Shown here piece by piece: positions 8,428 through 17,399 of a DNA stretch of 64,000 nucleotides (within the stretch, counting starts at the first letter, position 1; every line of letters starts with the position of its first letter). Under the pieces are notes generated by a model. It did not search any database, had not been told where the DNA came from, and was given only the letters and a program-made list of their open reading frames with translations. This stretch comes from Micromonospora matsumotoense. Lineage in GTDB: Bacteria > Actinomycetota > Actinomycetes > Mycobacteriales > Micromonosporaceae. The stretch covers positions 1 to 64,000 of the forward strand of contig NZ_FMCU01000005.1 of NCBI RefSeq assembly GCF_900091525.1, read 5' to 3'. A program made the translations under genes and the position numbers.

Positions 8428-9062
8428 ATGGCGGGAATCAAGCGTACGCTGCCCATTGGTGCCGCCAGTATTCGGCTGGTCGCCGGCACGCTCTTCGGTG
8501 CCAAATCCGCCTACGGTCAGACCGATACGAACAGTCCACAGCCGGTCCACGCCAACCATTCCGCCGGACACGAGGCGCACGCCCGGGTGCCGGGATTCGT
8601 CGCGCCGACCGCGGCCGCCACACCGGTGCCCGTACCTAGCGTCGCCGCCCTCCAGGTCGGTGCCCAAATACCCGCTGAGCTGCTCACCCTCCTCGGTCGG
8701 CGGATCGTGGCGAAGGACGTCGACGGGATCATCGCACTCCAGGAGCGCGAGGCGGTAATCATCGACTGGGACGGGTCGGTCATCCACGGCCTTGCCGCCA
8801 TTCGCCGTTCTACGGCGAGTGGTTCAGATCAGACCCAATCTTCCAGGTCAACCCCACTCCAGGTCGTGGAGGCCGGCGGAACGCGCGTCGGAAACACGGT
8901 GATAGGTCGCTCGGCGTCCGTGATGGACATCTATACGCTCGAATAAGATGGACCCGAGGTCACCCGGTGGGCTTCTCCGGAGACTTTCACGACATCGTTC
9001 GCCAGCAACTGAACGGCACGTGGCTTTACATCCAGGACAATCCCTACCCGCCGCACAGCTGA
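8428..9062 (+). pseudogene. secreted SnoaL/NTF2-like protein, broken by two indels, a nonsense change and a third indel
   Basis: The ATG at 8428 has a good AGGGAGA site. Residues 1-30 resemble a worn signal peptide. IPAELLTLLGRRIVAKDVDG through IHGLAAIRR is the start of a SnoaL-like fold. At about 8808 the family-like sequence jumps frame (FYGEWFRSDPIFQVNP), and it returns at about 8858 (LQVVEAGGTRVGNTVIG). A TAA at 8944-8946 stands where Gln would be expected, and sense continues in frame as DGPEVTRWA. Then near 8970 another shift is needed to read FSGDFHDIVRQQLNGTWLYI ... PYPPHS, ending at TGA 9060-9062. The continuity across all pieces shows one ancestral gene of about 210 codons that is no longer functional. 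It sits directly upstream of phzD. Confidence 0.75.
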
Positions 9063-9240
9063 TCAACTCATCCGCTGACCGCATCTCTCTCACGCACTCT
9101 AAGCATGTCGGGAAGTGGCCCGCCGCCGATTGACCGGCCTAATCGACTGCGGGTCATACCCGAAGTAGCCAGCGAATGTCGAGATGTCCGAGGTTGGGAG
9201 AGAGTGTGAACGTCCTGACGAAACAGGCTGAGGAGAAGCC

Positions 9241-9864
9241 GTGCCGGGCTTGACACCGATCGCCGCCTATCCGCTTCCGACCCCAGGTGACCTGCCCGCC
9301 AACATCGCGCAATGGACCCTTGACCCCAGCCGGGCAGCGCTGCTCGTGCACGATATGCAGCGCTACTTCCTCAGCCCGTTCGCCCCATCGTTGCGTGAGC
9401 CGCTCGTAGGCAACTGTGTCCGGGTACGCGAGCGGTGCGGCGAACTCCGCGTGCCGACCTACTACACAGCTCAACCGGGAGGCATGACCGAGCAGGAGCG
9501 CGGCCTACTCAAGGACATCTGGGGTCCGGGCATGAGCGTGCGGCCCGGCGACCGGGAGATCGTCACCGAACTCGCGCCCGGGCCGACGGACCAGGTGCTC
9601 ACCAAGTGGCGCTACAGCGCTTTCCACCGCTCGGATCTGCTGGCCCGGCTGCGCGAGCAGGGCCGTGACCAGCTCATCGTCTGCGGGGTCTACGGGCACG
9701 TCGGGGTACTGGCCACCGCCCTCGATGCGTTCACCAACGACATCCAGCCTTTCCTCGTCGCCAACGCCATCGGTGACTTCTCCGCTGAGTATCACCAGCT
9801 GACGCTCGACTACGCGGCCGCTCGATGCTCGGTGGTCACCACCACTGAGGGGGTCTTCCCGTGA
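9241..9864 (+). CDS. phzD: PhzD isochorismatase-type hydrolase
   Basis: 207 residues, GTG start with GAGGAGAAG upstream. PhzD hydrolyses the vinyl ether of 2-amino-2-desoxyisochorismate (ADIC) to trans-2,3-dihydro-3-hydroxyanthranilate (DHHA). The isochorismatase triad regions are visible: [10 protein letters not shown] (Asp), TKWRYSAF (Lys) and [20 protein letters not shown], where the family usually has a Cys/Gly active-site loop. [15 protein letters not shown] and [10 protein letters not shown] are characteristic of PhzD rather than of EntB-type enzymes. There is no C-terminal aryl-carrier domain, as expected for PhzD. The stop overlaps the phzE start by four bases (GTGA), so the two are coupled. 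It begins the biosynthetic operon 9241-15535. Confidence 0.92.
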   Translation: MPGLTPIAAYPLPTPGDLPANIAQWTLDPSRAALLVHDMQRYFLSPFAPSLREPLVGNCVRVRERCGELRVPTYYTAQPGGMTEQERGLLKDIWGPGMSVRPGDREIVTELAPGPTDQVLTKWRYSAFHRSDLLARLREQGRDQLIVCGVYGHVGVLATALDAFTNDIQPFLVANAIGDFSAEYHQLTLDYAAARCSVVTTTEGVFP

Positions 9865-11762
9865 ACGCGCCGCGCCTGCTTCAGCAGCTCATCGATCCCG
9901 GTCGGGGCGCGTTCGCCCTGCTGCACCGCCCCGAGTCGGTGGGCGGCGACCGGGTGGAGATCCTGCGTGGCCGGATCAGCACTGTCGCCCGACTCGCCGA
10001 CGTACCGCTCCACGGGGCCGCGCCGGGCGGCGAAGCCCTGCACGAGACGCTGGTGCTGGTTCCGCACCAGCAGATCACCGAGCGGGGATTCACCGCCGTC
10101 GTGGACGGGTCACCCTTGATCGCCCTGTCGGTGACCGAGCAGGGTTCAATGACCAAGGCCGAAGCCTTCGAACACCTGCCGGACGATCCGATCAGCCTCA
10201 CCGGCGGAGGCTTCGACACCGAGGATGGCGCCTACGCCGACACCGTGCGTGCGGTGCTCGCCAACGAGATCAGCACCGGCGCCGGCTCGAACTTCGTCAT
10301 CAAGCGGTCATACGTCACCACTGTCACCGGGTACTCTCCGCGCACCGCGCTGAGCCTCTTCCGCCGGCTGCTCGCCCGGGAGACCGGCGCTTACTGGACC
10401 TTCCTCGTGCACACCGGCACGCGGACGTTCGTCGGTGCCACCCCGGAACGGCACGTCAGTCTGCGCGGTGGGGTGGCGGCAATGACCCCGATCAGCGGCA
10501 CCTACCGCTACCCGAGGACCGGACCGGTCCTGTCGGAGATCCTCGACTTCCTCACCGACGGCAAGGAGACCGACGAGCTTTACATGGTCCTCGACGAGGA
10601 ACTCAAGATGATGGCTCGGGTGTGCGATGGCGGAGGCCGCGTGGTCGGTCCGTTCCTGCGACAGATGGCGTGGCTCGCGCACACCGAGTACAACATCGAG
10701 GGCCCGAGCAGTCTGGACCCCCGGGACATCCTTCGGGAGACCATGTTCGCCCCGACCGTGACCGGCAGTCCGCTGGAGAACGCCTTCCGGGTGATCGCCC
10801 GCTACGAACCGCACGGCCGCGGATACTACGGCGGCATCGCCGCCCTGATCGGCCGGGACGCCGACGGCGTGCGGGCCCTGGATGCCGCCATCATGATCCG
10901 CACCGCTGACATCCTTCCCTCGGACACCGACGGCAGCGCCCGCGTCGAGGTCGGCGTCGGCGCCACGCTCGTCCGGCACTCCGATCCCGACGCCGAGGTC
11001 GTCGAGACCCACACCAAGGCCGCCGGTGTCCTCTCGGCGCTGGGCATCCGCGAACGCCTCGACGGGCACCCACTGATCCGGCAGGCGCTCGACCGCCGGA
11101 ACACGGCGATCGCGAGCTTCTGGCTCAGCGACGCTGAGACCCGCATCCGGCCGCAGCCGACTCTTGCCGGGCGGCGAGCCTTGATCATCGACGCCGAGGA
11201 CGCCTTCAGCTCGATGCTGGCCCACCAGTTGCGGGCGCTCGGACTGACGGTGCAGGTGCACCAGTCCGATGCCCACCACAGGTTCGACGACCACGACCTC
11301 GTCGTCCTCGGTCCCGGCCCCGGCGACCCGCGCGACACCGTCGACCCGCGGATGGAACACCTCACCGAGGTGATCGGCCAACTCCTCGCCCGGCGTACCC
11401 CGTTCCTGGCGGTGTGCCTGAGCCACCAACTGCTGTGCCGGCACCTCGGCCTGCCGTTGCGGCGCCGGGACGTACCCAACCAGGGCGTCCAGCGCGAGAT
11501 CGACCTGTTCGGCACCCCGGTACGGGTTGGCTTCTACAACTCCTTCGTGGCGCACGCACGGATGGCGCAGTTCCACAGTCCCGAGGCGGGCGAGGTGCAC
11601 GTCAGCCACGACCCCGCCACCGGTGAGGTGCACGCCCTACGCGGAGCGCACTTCAGCTCGGTGCAGTTCCACCCGGAGTCGGTGCTCACTCAGAACGGCG
11701 AGCGCGTGCTGGGCGATCTGCTGGCATCGCTGACCCAAATCGAGGAGGTCATGAACGCATGA
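9861..11762 (+). CDS. phzE: PhzE, ADIC synthase (TrpE-like + glutamine amidotransferase)
   Basis: 633 residues, the usual PhzE length. It converts chorismate plus glutamine-derived ammonia to 2-amino-2-desoxyisochorismate, the first committed phenazine step. The N-terminal 400 or so residues are the chorismate-utilising domain ([62 protein letters not shown]). After a linker, a class I amidotransferase begins near residue 430: [12 protein letters not shown], nucleophile Cys in [14 protein letters not shown], and SSVQFHPES with the His and Glu. The fusion and the AVCLSHQ motif separate it from anthranilate synthase. It overlaps both neighbours by four bases. Confidence 0.93.
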   Translation: MNAPRLLQQLIDPGRGAFALLHRPESVGGDRVEILRGRISTVARLADVPLHGAAPGGEALHETLVLVPHQQITERGFTAVVDGSPLIALSVTEQGSMTKAEAFEHLPDDPISLTGGGFDTEDGAYADTVRAVLANEISTGAGSNFVIKRSYVTTVTGYSPRTALSLFRRLLARETGAYWTFLVHTGTRTFVGATPERHVSLRGGVAAMTPISGTYRYPRTGPVLSEILDFLTDGKETDELYMVLDEELKMMARVCDGGGRVVGPFLRQMAWLAHTEYNIEGPSSLDPRDILRETMFAPTVTGSPLENAFRVIARYEPHGRGYYGGIAALIGRDADGVRALDAAIMIRTADILPSDTDGSARVEVGVGATLVRHSDPDAEVVETHTKAAGVLSALGIRERLDGHPLIRQALDRRNTAIASFWLSDAETRIRPQPTLAGRRALIIDAEDAFSSMLAHQLRALGLTVQVHQSDAHHRFDDHDLVVLGPGPGDPRDTVDPRMEHLTEVIGQLLARRTPFLAVCLSHQLLCRHLGLPLRRRDVPNQGVQREIDLFGTPVRVGFYNSFVAHARMAQFHSPEAGEVHVSHDPATGEVHALRGAHFSSVQFHPESVLTQNGERVLGDLLASLTQIEEVMNA

Positions 11763-12106
11763 AAGCCGCCGTCTCCTGGTGGGACCTTGCCGGGTCCGCC
11801 CAGACCATCGACTCACTGCGCGACTACCTGCGTGAGGAGGGTGTCGAACCGTGGGAGCGGGTGCACGGCATGCGCCTCAAGTTCTGGATCTCCGATCGCG
11901 AGACCAACCGCTGGGGCGCGGTCATGCTGTGGGACGCCAACGCCGACCTGACCGCGCCGATGCCGCCGAACCGGGCCGCCGAGCTGATCGGGTACCCGCC
12001 CACTGTGCGGATCCTGACCGACGTGGAGGCCATCGTGGAAGGAATCCACGCAGGGCAGTCCGGCGACCGTGGGTTGGCCTTCGGCCCCGTCCGGAACCCG
12101 TCGTGA
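11759..12106 (+). CDS. small uncharacterised protein inside the phenazine operon
   Basis: 115 residues, ATG overlapping the phzE stop and a stop overlapping the phzG start (both four-base overlaps). Such placement makes it an integral part of the operon. The sequence (SAQTIDSLRDYLREEGVEPW, LKFWISDRETNRWGAVMLWD, PNRAAELIGYPPTVRILTDV) suggests a dimeric alpha-beta barrel, like YdhR-type or antibiotic-biosynthesis monooxygenases, but no catalytic motif is recognisable. It is not one of the standard phz proteins A-G. It could modify the phenazine core or help an unstable intermediate; neither can be shown from sequence. Confidence 0.7.
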   Translation: MKAAVSWWDLAGSAQTIDSLRDYLREEGVEPWERVHGMRLKFWISDRETNRWGAVMLWDANADLTAPMPPNRAAELIGYPPTVRILTDVEAIVEGIHAGQSGDRGLAFGPVRNPS

Positions 12107-12720
12107 GTACGTCGACGCAGCACCTGGGTGTCGACGTGTTCGACACTCCACCCGACGAGCCGATGGGCCTGCTCCGTACCTGGCTGGACGCGGCGCGGGC
12201 CGACGCCGTACGCGAGCCGGGTGCCCTGGCACTGGCGACCGCAGACACCGACGGTCGCCCGTCGACCCGGATCGTGCAGGTGCTCGCTGTCCGCGACACC
12301 GGACTGGTGTTCGCCAGTCACGCCGACAGCCGCAAGGGTCGGGAGTTGGCGGCGAACCGCTGGGCGGCGGGTGTCTTCTACTGGCGCGAGGTAGCCCGCC
12401 AGGTGGTCGTCAGCGGGCCGACCGGCCCGCTGAGCGCCGACGAGGCCGACGCCCTGTGGGTGGCCCGGCCGGCCGCCGCCCACCCGATGTCGGTGGCGTC
12501 GCAGCAGAGCGCGCCCCTGACCGAAGAGGACGCGTTGCGCGAGCGGGCCCGGAAGCTCGGCGAAGACGGTGTGCCGCTGCCCCGTCCGGCTGCCTGGCTG
12601 GGCTACCTACTGGAGCCCGAGTCGATCGAGTTCTGGCAGTCCGACCCGGGCCGGTTGCACCGCCGGTTGCGCTTCGACCGCGACGGCACCGGATGGCGGT
12701 CCGGCCGCCTCCAACCCTGA
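12103..12720 (+). CDS. phzG: PhzG, FMN-dependent pyridoxamine-5'-phosphate-oxidase-like enzyme
   Basis: 205 residues, GTG start overlapping the upstream stop. PhzG oxidises the hexahydro/tetrahydrophenazine product towards phenazine-1-carboxylate or its dihydro form. The FMN-binding PNPOx fold is clear: EPGALALATADTDGRPSTRI, LVFASHADSRKGRELAANRW, AGVFYWREVARQVVVSGPTG, and the C-terminal dimerisation region WLGYLLEPESIEFWQSD ... RRLRF. Pyridoxine 5'-phosphate oxidase itself would look similar, but its place between phzE and the PhzH-like gene supports the phenazine role. A 41-bp gap follows before the next gene. Confidence 0.9.
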   Translation: MSTSTQHLGVDVFDTPPDEPMGLLRTWLDAARADAVREPGALALATADTDGRPSTRIVQVLAVRDTGLVFASHADSRKGRELAANRWAAGVFYWREVARQVVVSGPTGPLSADEADALWVARPAAAHPMSVASQQSAPLTEEDALRERARKLGEDGVPLPRPAAWLGYLLEPESIEFWQSDPGRLHRRLRFDRDGTGWRSGRLQP

Positions 12721-12761
12721 CCACACCCGGACAGCGAGTTCGAGAGAAGCAGGTAGACGAG

Positions 12762-14597
12762 ATGTGTGGAATCGCGGGCTGGGTCTCATACCACCGTGAC
12801 CTGACGCAGCACCGGGTCGATCTGGACGCGATGACGGCGACCATGGCCTGCCGGGGTCCGGACGCGGGCGGTGTCCACCTGGACCGGCACGCCGGGGTCG
12901 GCCACCGCAGGCTCGCCGTCATCGACGTCGAGGGCGGTGTTCAGCCCATGTCGGTGCAGACCGACGACGGTACGGTGACGATCACCTACAGCGGTGAGGT
13001 GTACAACTTCGGCGAGCTGGGCGGCGAACTACGGCGCCGTGGCCACCGGTTCCGGACCCGCAGCGACACCGAGGTGGTGCTGCACGGCTACCTGGAATGG
13101 GGCGAGGCGGTCGCCGAACGGCTCAATGGGATGTACGCCTTCGCTGTGTGGGACTCCCGGATCGAGAAGCTGGTGCTGATCCGTGACCGGCTCGGCGTCA
13201 AGCCGCTCTACTACTACCGCACCGATGACGGGGTGCTCTTCGGCTCCGAGCCCAAGGCGATCCTCGCCAACGCCCTGGCCGAGCGCGCCGTCGACCTCGA
13301 GGGGATCCGGGAGCTCGTCAGCTTCACCCAGACGCCGGGCAGCGCCATCTGGTGCGGGATGAACGAGGTGCTGCCCGGGGGCGTCGTCACCGTCGACCAC
13401 GCCGGCCTGCGCGAGCACCGATATTGGACGCTGCCAAGCCGCCCGCACACCGACGACCTGCAGACCACCATCGCCAACGTGCGATCGTTACTCAAAGACG
13501 TGGTCGAGCGCCAACTGGTCTCCGATGTGCCGCGCTGCACCCTGCTGTCCGGTGGGCTGGACTCGAGCGTGATCACCGCCCTCGCCGCCGCCAAGCTCGG
13601 CGAGCGCGGCGAGAAGGTCCGCAGCTTCTCGGTGGACTTCACCGGCCGCGAGAACGACTTCGTCCCCGACGAGCTGCGTGCCACCAACGACGCCCCCTAC
13701 GCACGGGGGGTGGGCGCGCACGTCGGCTCGCTGCACGAGTCAGTGGTGCTCAACCACCAGGCCATCGCCGACCCGGCGGTACGGCGGGCGGTGATCACCG
13801 CGCGAGACAGCCCAGTCAGCCTCGGTGACATGGATACCTCGCTGTACCTGCTGTTCCAGGCGATCCGCCAGCACTCCACGGTGGCACTGTCCGGCGAGTC
13901 CGCCGACGAGGTCTTCGGCGGCTACCGGTGGTTCTTCCAGCCGGAGGCACAGGCAGCAGCGACCTTCCCCTGGATGGCGGTGTTCATCAGCGGCGCGAAG
14001 GCGCAGGTGTCGGATCGGTTTAACGCCGACATCACTGCCGCCCTCGACCTGCCGGGCTACATCAGTGCCCGGTACGCCGAAGCGCTCACCGAGATCGAGC
14101 GTGTCGACGGTGAGAGTGACCATGAGTTCCGGATGCGCGAGATGTGCTACCTACATCTGACCCGCTTCGTCCGGATGTTGCTGGAGCGCAAGGACCGGGT
14201 CAGCATGGCCGTCGGGCTGGAGGTCCGGGTGCCGTTCTGCGACCACCGGCTGGTCGAGTACGTCTACAACACCCCGTGGTCGATGAAGACCTTCGACGGG
14301 CGGGAGAAGAGCCTGCTGCGCGCCGCGACCGCCGACCTGCTCCCCCGGTCGGTCCTCGACCGAGTGAAGGCCCCCTATCCAGCCACGGTCGACCCGATGT
14401 ACACCGGCGTCCTGCTCGAGCAGTGCAAGGACCTGCTCATGACCGACGGCCCTGTGTTCAACCTGGTCGACCGCGAATACCTGGAGAACATCACCCGCGC
14501 ATCGGGCGCACTGCCGATCGATGTCCGCATCGGCATGGAGCGGGTGCTCGACCTGAGTACCTGGCTGGACATCTATCGCCCCGACATCCGGTTCTGA
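12762..14597 (+). CDS. phzH: asparagine-synthetase-type amidotransferase, PhzH-like
   Basis: 611 residues starting MCGIAGW, so after Met removal Cys2 is the N-terminal glutaminase nucleophile. RGPDAGG, RRLAVIDVEGG and YSGEVYNF mark the class II glutaminase half. The ATP-pyrophosphatase half has the loop LLSGGLDSSVITAL near residue 264 and ALSGESADEVFGGY near 378. In pseudomonads PhzH, an asparagine synthetase homologue of about the same size, converts phenazine-1-carboxylate to the carboxamide. Location inside the phz operon makes the same activity the best guess here; ordinary asparagine synthesis cannot be excluded on motifs alone. The start is the only ATG giving an N-terminal Cys. A four-base GAGA-rich ribosome site precedes it. 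Confidence 0.85.
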   Translation: MCGIAGWVSYHRDLTQHRVDLDAMTATMACRGPDAGGVHLDRHAGVGHRRLAVIDVEGGVQPMSVQTDDGTVTITYSGEVYNFGELGGELRRRGHRFRTRSDTEVVLHGYLEWGEAVAERLNGMYAFAVWDSRIEKLVLIRDRLGVKPLYYYRTDDGVLFGSEPKAILANALAERAVDLEGIRELVSFTQTPGSAIWCGMNEVLPGGVVTVDHAGLREHRYWTLPSRPHTDDLQTTIANVRSLLKDVVERQLVSDVPRCTLLSGGLDSSVITALAAAKLGERGEKVRSFSVDFTGRENDFVPDELRATNDAPYARGVGAHVGSLHESVVLNHQAIADPAVRRAVITARDSPVSLGDMDTSLYLLFQAIRQHSTVALSGESADEVFGGYRWFFQPEAQAAATFPWMAVFISGAKAQVSDRFNADITAALDLPGYISARYAEALTEIERVDGESDHEFRMREMCYLHLTRFVRMLLERKDRVSMAVGLEVRVPFCDHRLVEYVYNTPWSMKTFDGREKSLLRAATADLLPRSVLDRVKAPYPATVDPMYTGVLLEQCKDLLMTDGPVFNLVDREYLENITRASGALPIDVRIGMERVLDLSTWLDIYRPDIRF

Positions 14598-14626
14598 TCT
14601 GACCGCCAGCTGAGAAGGGACTTCCG

Positions 14627-15115
14627 ATGACGACCGAGACCCCGCTCCAAGGGTTCACCGACGACCTGGACCTGCGCATCCGCAACCGCGCCACGGTCAC
14701 CGACTACATGAGCCGCAAGGGCGAGAACCGGCTCACCCGATACCTGCTGTTCACGGAGGACGGCAGCGCCGGCCTGTGGACCACCGACACCGGACAGCCG
14801 GTCGCCTCCCACGGGCACGACAAGCTCAGGGCGCACGGAGAGTGGTCGCTACGCATGTTCCCCGACTGGGAGTGGACCAACGTCGAGATCTTCGAGACAC
14901 AGGACCCGAACCGGTTCTGGGTCGAGTGCGACGGCGAGGGTCAGATCCTCTACCCCGCGTACCCGCCCGGGCACTACCGCAACCACTTCATCCACGCGTT
15001 CGAGCTCGACAACGGCAAGATCCGCCGCCAGCGGGAGTTCATGAACCCGTTCCAGCAGCTACGGGCGCTGGGCATCGAGGTCCCGACGATCGATCGCGGC
15101 GGAATCCCCACCTAG
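14627..15115 (+). CDS. phzB: PhzB, NTF2-like phenazine core condensation protein
   Basis: 162 residues, almost exactly the length of PhzA/PhzB. GAGAAGGGA precedes the ATG. PhzB brings two aminocyclohexenone molecules together to form the tricyclic ring. Diagnostic stretches are RNRATVTDYMSRKGENRLTR, YLLFTEDGSAGLWTTDTG, SLRMFPDWEWTNVEIFETQD, PNRFWVECDGEGQI and NHFIHAFELDNGKIRRQREF, then NPFQQLRALGIEVP. Only one copy is present; a tandem PhzA is typical of pseudomonads, whereas single-copy PhzB is usual elsewhere, so this is not a defect. It lies 29 bp after the PhzH-like gene in the same operon. Confidence 0.93.
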   Translation: MTTETPLQGFTDDLDLRIRNRATVTDYMSRKGENRLTRYLLFTEDGSAGLWTTDTGQPVASHGHDKLRAHGEWSLRMFPDWEWTNVEIFETQDPNRFWVECDGEGQILYPAYPPGHYRNHFIHAFELDNGKIRRQREFMNPFQQLRALGIEVPTIDRGGIPT

Positions 15116-15124
15116 GAGCATCCG

Positions 15125-15535
15125 ATGACCGCTCAGCTCAACCCGTACATAGCCTTCAACGGCAACGCCCGGGAAGCACTGGAGTTCTACCGCGAGGTCC
15201 TCGGCGGCGAGTTGGAGACCGGCACGTTCACCGAGTACGGCGCGTCCGACGTGATGGCCGCCGACAAAATCATGCACGCGGTGCTCACCACCCCGGACGG
15301 ATTCACCCTGATGGCTTGGGACGTTCCCGAACGGGTGCCGTTCCACCCGGGCAACAACGTCGCCCTGTATCTCGGCGGAGACGACCCCGCGCTGCGCGGA
15401 CACTTCCAGCGGCTGTCGACTGGCGGCACGGTGACGATGGCGCTCAACAAGCAGGTGTGGGGCGACGAGGCCGGCTCGTTCATCGACCAGTTCGGGATCT
15501 TCTGGATGATCAACATCACCCAGCGGCAGGCCTGA
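15125..15535 (+). CDS. VOC (PhnB/YjdN-type glyoxalase-fold) protein
   Basis: 136 residues, ATG nine bases after the phzB stop with an AGGAGCAT site, last gene of the operon. LNPYIAFNGNAREALEFYRE and VLGGELETGTFTEYG, DKIMHAVLTTPDGFTLMAWD and WGDEAGSFIDQFGIFWMIN are typical of the PhnB/3-demethylubiquinone-methyltransferase-like VOC family. Members include drug-binding resistance proteins and small dioxygenases. In this setting it may bind or detoxify a phenazine, or tailor it; both are inference. The predicted metal ligands are incomplete, which favours a binding role. Confidence 0.8.
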   Translation: MTAQLNPYIAFNGNAREALEFYREVLGGELETGTFTEYGASDVMAADKIMHAVLTTPDGFTLMAWDVPERVPFHPGNNVALYLGGDDPALRGHFQRLSTGGTVTMALNKQVWGDEAGSFIDQFGIFWMINITQRQA

Positions 15536-15629
15536 CCCTCCTCGGGACCTCGGTCACCGCTCACCTCTGAGTCGGTGACCGACGATGGCGATGTGCTCCG
15601 CACTTGCCTGATCCACCGGCACAGCAGCC

Positions 15630-15672
15630 ACGATGTATGCCCGCTCGCCGTCGTCGAGCGGGCATACATCGT
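15630..15672. terminator. 18-bp perfect hairpin between convergent operon and phzF
   Basis: Left arm 15630-15647 (ACGATGTATGCCCGCTCG), 7-base loop, right arm 15655-15672, an exact reverse complement. It sits between the VOC gene stop (15535) and the phzF stop (15730) and would act on both converging transcripts. No T-run follows on either side, so termination would be of the hairpin-only actinobacterial kind. Confidence 0.7.
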
Positions 15673-15729
15673 CGACATGACCTGCCGATGGATCGCAGCC
15701 CCCACGTTCCGCCGGCGTGACCGCCCGGA

Positions 15730-16581
15730 TTACGTGTGGAGCGTCGCGCGGGCCACCACGACCGCGGATCCGGCAACCTGGACCGTTTCGATCCGGTCCG
15801 GGGCACCGGTGGCCCGGGCTCGCATGGTCGATGGGCGACCGATCTCGACGCCCTGTTGGATCTCGATCCACACACCGAACGGAATCAGGCCGTGCCGAGC
15901 CAGATGCACCGCCAGCGAACCGGCCGCCGAACCGGTGGCGGCGTCCTCGACCACGCCGTAGGCGGGCGAGAACATGCGCAGCCGCCACTGAGTGCCGGAA
16001 CCCGCGAAGCAGTTGGCGGCCATGTCGGGCAGCCGAGCGAGAGTGCGCTGGTCGGGCTGCAGCGCGGACAGCTCGGGCACGCTCGGCAGACCGACGAACA
16101 CGTGCCGCGGCCCGTTGTGGTAAACCTCTACCGGCAGGACACCGTCGGCGGCCGCGACGCCTAGCCCGGCGAGCAGCTCATCCGCCCGTTCGTAGTTCTC
16201 CCAGGTGGGGATGGGTTGCCACATGCTCGCCGAGCCGTAACCATCCTGAGTGGCACGCTCGATGTCGAACGTCACCGTTCCCATGGCGGTCTCCATCCGG
16301 ATTTCTCCCCCCGGCTTCAACTCGCTGAGCACGATCGCGGCGCCCAACGTCGGGTGTCCAGCGAACGGCAGCTCGTTGACCGGGGTGAAGATGCGGACCC
16401 GCACATCACCATCCTTCTGTGGCGGCAACACGAAGACCGTCTCCGACAGGTGCATCTCGTTTGCGATCTGCTGCATCCGCTCGGCAGACAGGGCTGCCGC
16501 GTCCAGGAAGACCGCGACCGGGTTGCCCTCCAGCGCAGTCTCCGTGAAGACATCCGCCACCACGTACTCGTGAGTGCCCAC
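15730..16581 (-). CDS. phzF: PhzF isomerase
   Basis: 283 residues with a GTG start at 16581 and GGAGAG upstream. PhzF isomerises trans-2,3-dihydro-3-hydroxyanthranilate to the aminoketone that condenses to the phenazine ring. The family marks are present: VADVFTETALEGNPVAVFLD at the N-terminus, the catalytic Glu in EMHLSETVFVLPP, FTPVNELPFAGHPTLGAA, and the C-terminal half-motif YGVVEDAATGSAAGSLAVHL. PhzF-like epimerases exist outside phenazine clusters, but the adjacent phzDEGB genes make this the pathway enzyme. It is transcribed towards the operon, so its expression must be set separately. Confidence 0.92.
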   Translation of the reverse strand: MGTHEYVVADVFTETALEGNPVAVFLDAAALSAERMQQIANEMHLSETVFVLPPQKDGDVRVRIFTPVNELPFAGHPTLGAAIVLSELKPGGEIRMETAMGTVTFDIERATQDGYGSASMWQPIPTWENYERADELLAGLGVAAADGVLPVEVYHNGPRHVFVGLPSVPELSALQPDQRTLARLPDMAANCFAGSGTQWRLRMFSPAYGVVEDAATGSAAGSLAVHLARHGLIPFGVWIEIQQGVEIGRPSTMRARATGAPDRIETVQVAGSAVVVARATLHT

Positions 16582-16609
16582 AGGTTCTCTCCAGCCGGGG
16601 ATCGTCGGG

Positions 16610-16850
16610 TCAATGCTTGTCGAACAACACCTGCTAGCGGGCGACCGCCTGCTCGGTCACTGCACGCTCGGCGTACGTGGGCCGGAACGGGTCCGCGGCC
16701 GGCGGCAACGCGCCGTACATGAGCAGGGCGGCCGTCAGCAGCAGACGCGTCTTGGTTGCGGTGAGGTTGTTGCCGACGATGAACGTCGGGTCGGTCCGGT
16801 ACGCCATGCCACCGGTGTTACCGCGGCCGATGCGAACCACCGGCATCCCC
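16610..16850 (-). pseudogene. L-asparaginase C-terminal remnant
   Basis: The frame reading GMPVVRIGRGNTGGMAYRTD, PTFIVGNNLTATKTRLLLTA and ALLMYGALPPAADPFRPT is the C-terminal domain of bacterial L-asparaginase (NLTATKARLLL and GALPPA are family hallmarks). A TAG near 16634 stands where family members have Tyr; in-frame sense QVLFDKH then ends at TGA 16610-16612. The N-terminal two thirds, with the catalytic Thr residues, are absent. At about 16850 the fragment is joined to a DUF488 gene in a different frame, so this is a recombination scar rather than a gene. Confidence 0.7.
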
Positions 16851-17183
16851 GCGAAGATCCTCGGCGGTGTAGCGGCGAATGTACTCTGCGGCCAACTCGC
16901 GCCGGGACCGCTTGCCGACGCCCTGACGGTCGTCTTCGGCGTACTGCAGATGGCGGCGCTCGGTAGTCGGAGCCAGCTCGCGGTGGTGCTCGTAGGCGGT
17001 GCCCGCACCGGCCAGGGATGCCTGCAACCGGCGCGAGTTCGCCCATGCATAGTCAGGCCCGCGGACCCCGCGACGCTGACGCACGTCGAACAGCAGTCTG
17101 ACGTCCGCGTCGCGCAGGCGTTGCAAGAACGGTTCGACGTCGAAGTCGTATGCTCCGATTGTCACCAATTTGAGCATTGGCAT
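16818..17183 (-). pseudogene. DUF488 family protein, 3' end replaced
   Basis: ATG at 17183 with AAGGGG upstream. LKLVTIGAYDFDVEPFLQRL, LLFDVRQRRGVRGPDYAWAN and REL are the N-terminal DUF488 signature, and RSRRELAAEYIRRYTAE is the typical helix preceding the C-terminal strand. The usual ending, a CVERDPxxCHR-type motif, is missing: after TAE the sequence becomes asparaginase DNA read out of frame (DLRGDAGGSHRPR). It is a 3'-truncated gene of about 110 codons. DUF488 proteins are of unknown function. Whether the 121-residue product is stable is unknown. Confidence 0.65.
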
Positions 17184-17399
17184 CCCGATCCCCTTTTTGG
17201 CGGCATCGCAGAATCCGCCTCCTGATCCTCATTTGCCCTACTCGATACTACCCTTGGAAAGGCTCGACCTGGCGGCTTGGCTGCCATCGATGATTCTGAT
17301 CGGGTCAGCCAGCCGACCCTTTTCGCTTCATCGTCCAATGTCTTATGTGTAGACCGCCGCGAATCACGGGGCGAAGGTCTGAGGCGATCACGCACAGTG

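Noticed and set aside
10308..11633. 441-codon minus-strand open frame opposite phzE
   Set aside because: Antisense shadow of a GC-rich gene; composition is repetitive Gly/Val/Asp/Arg and no family is recognisable, while the plus strand encodes a clear PhzE.
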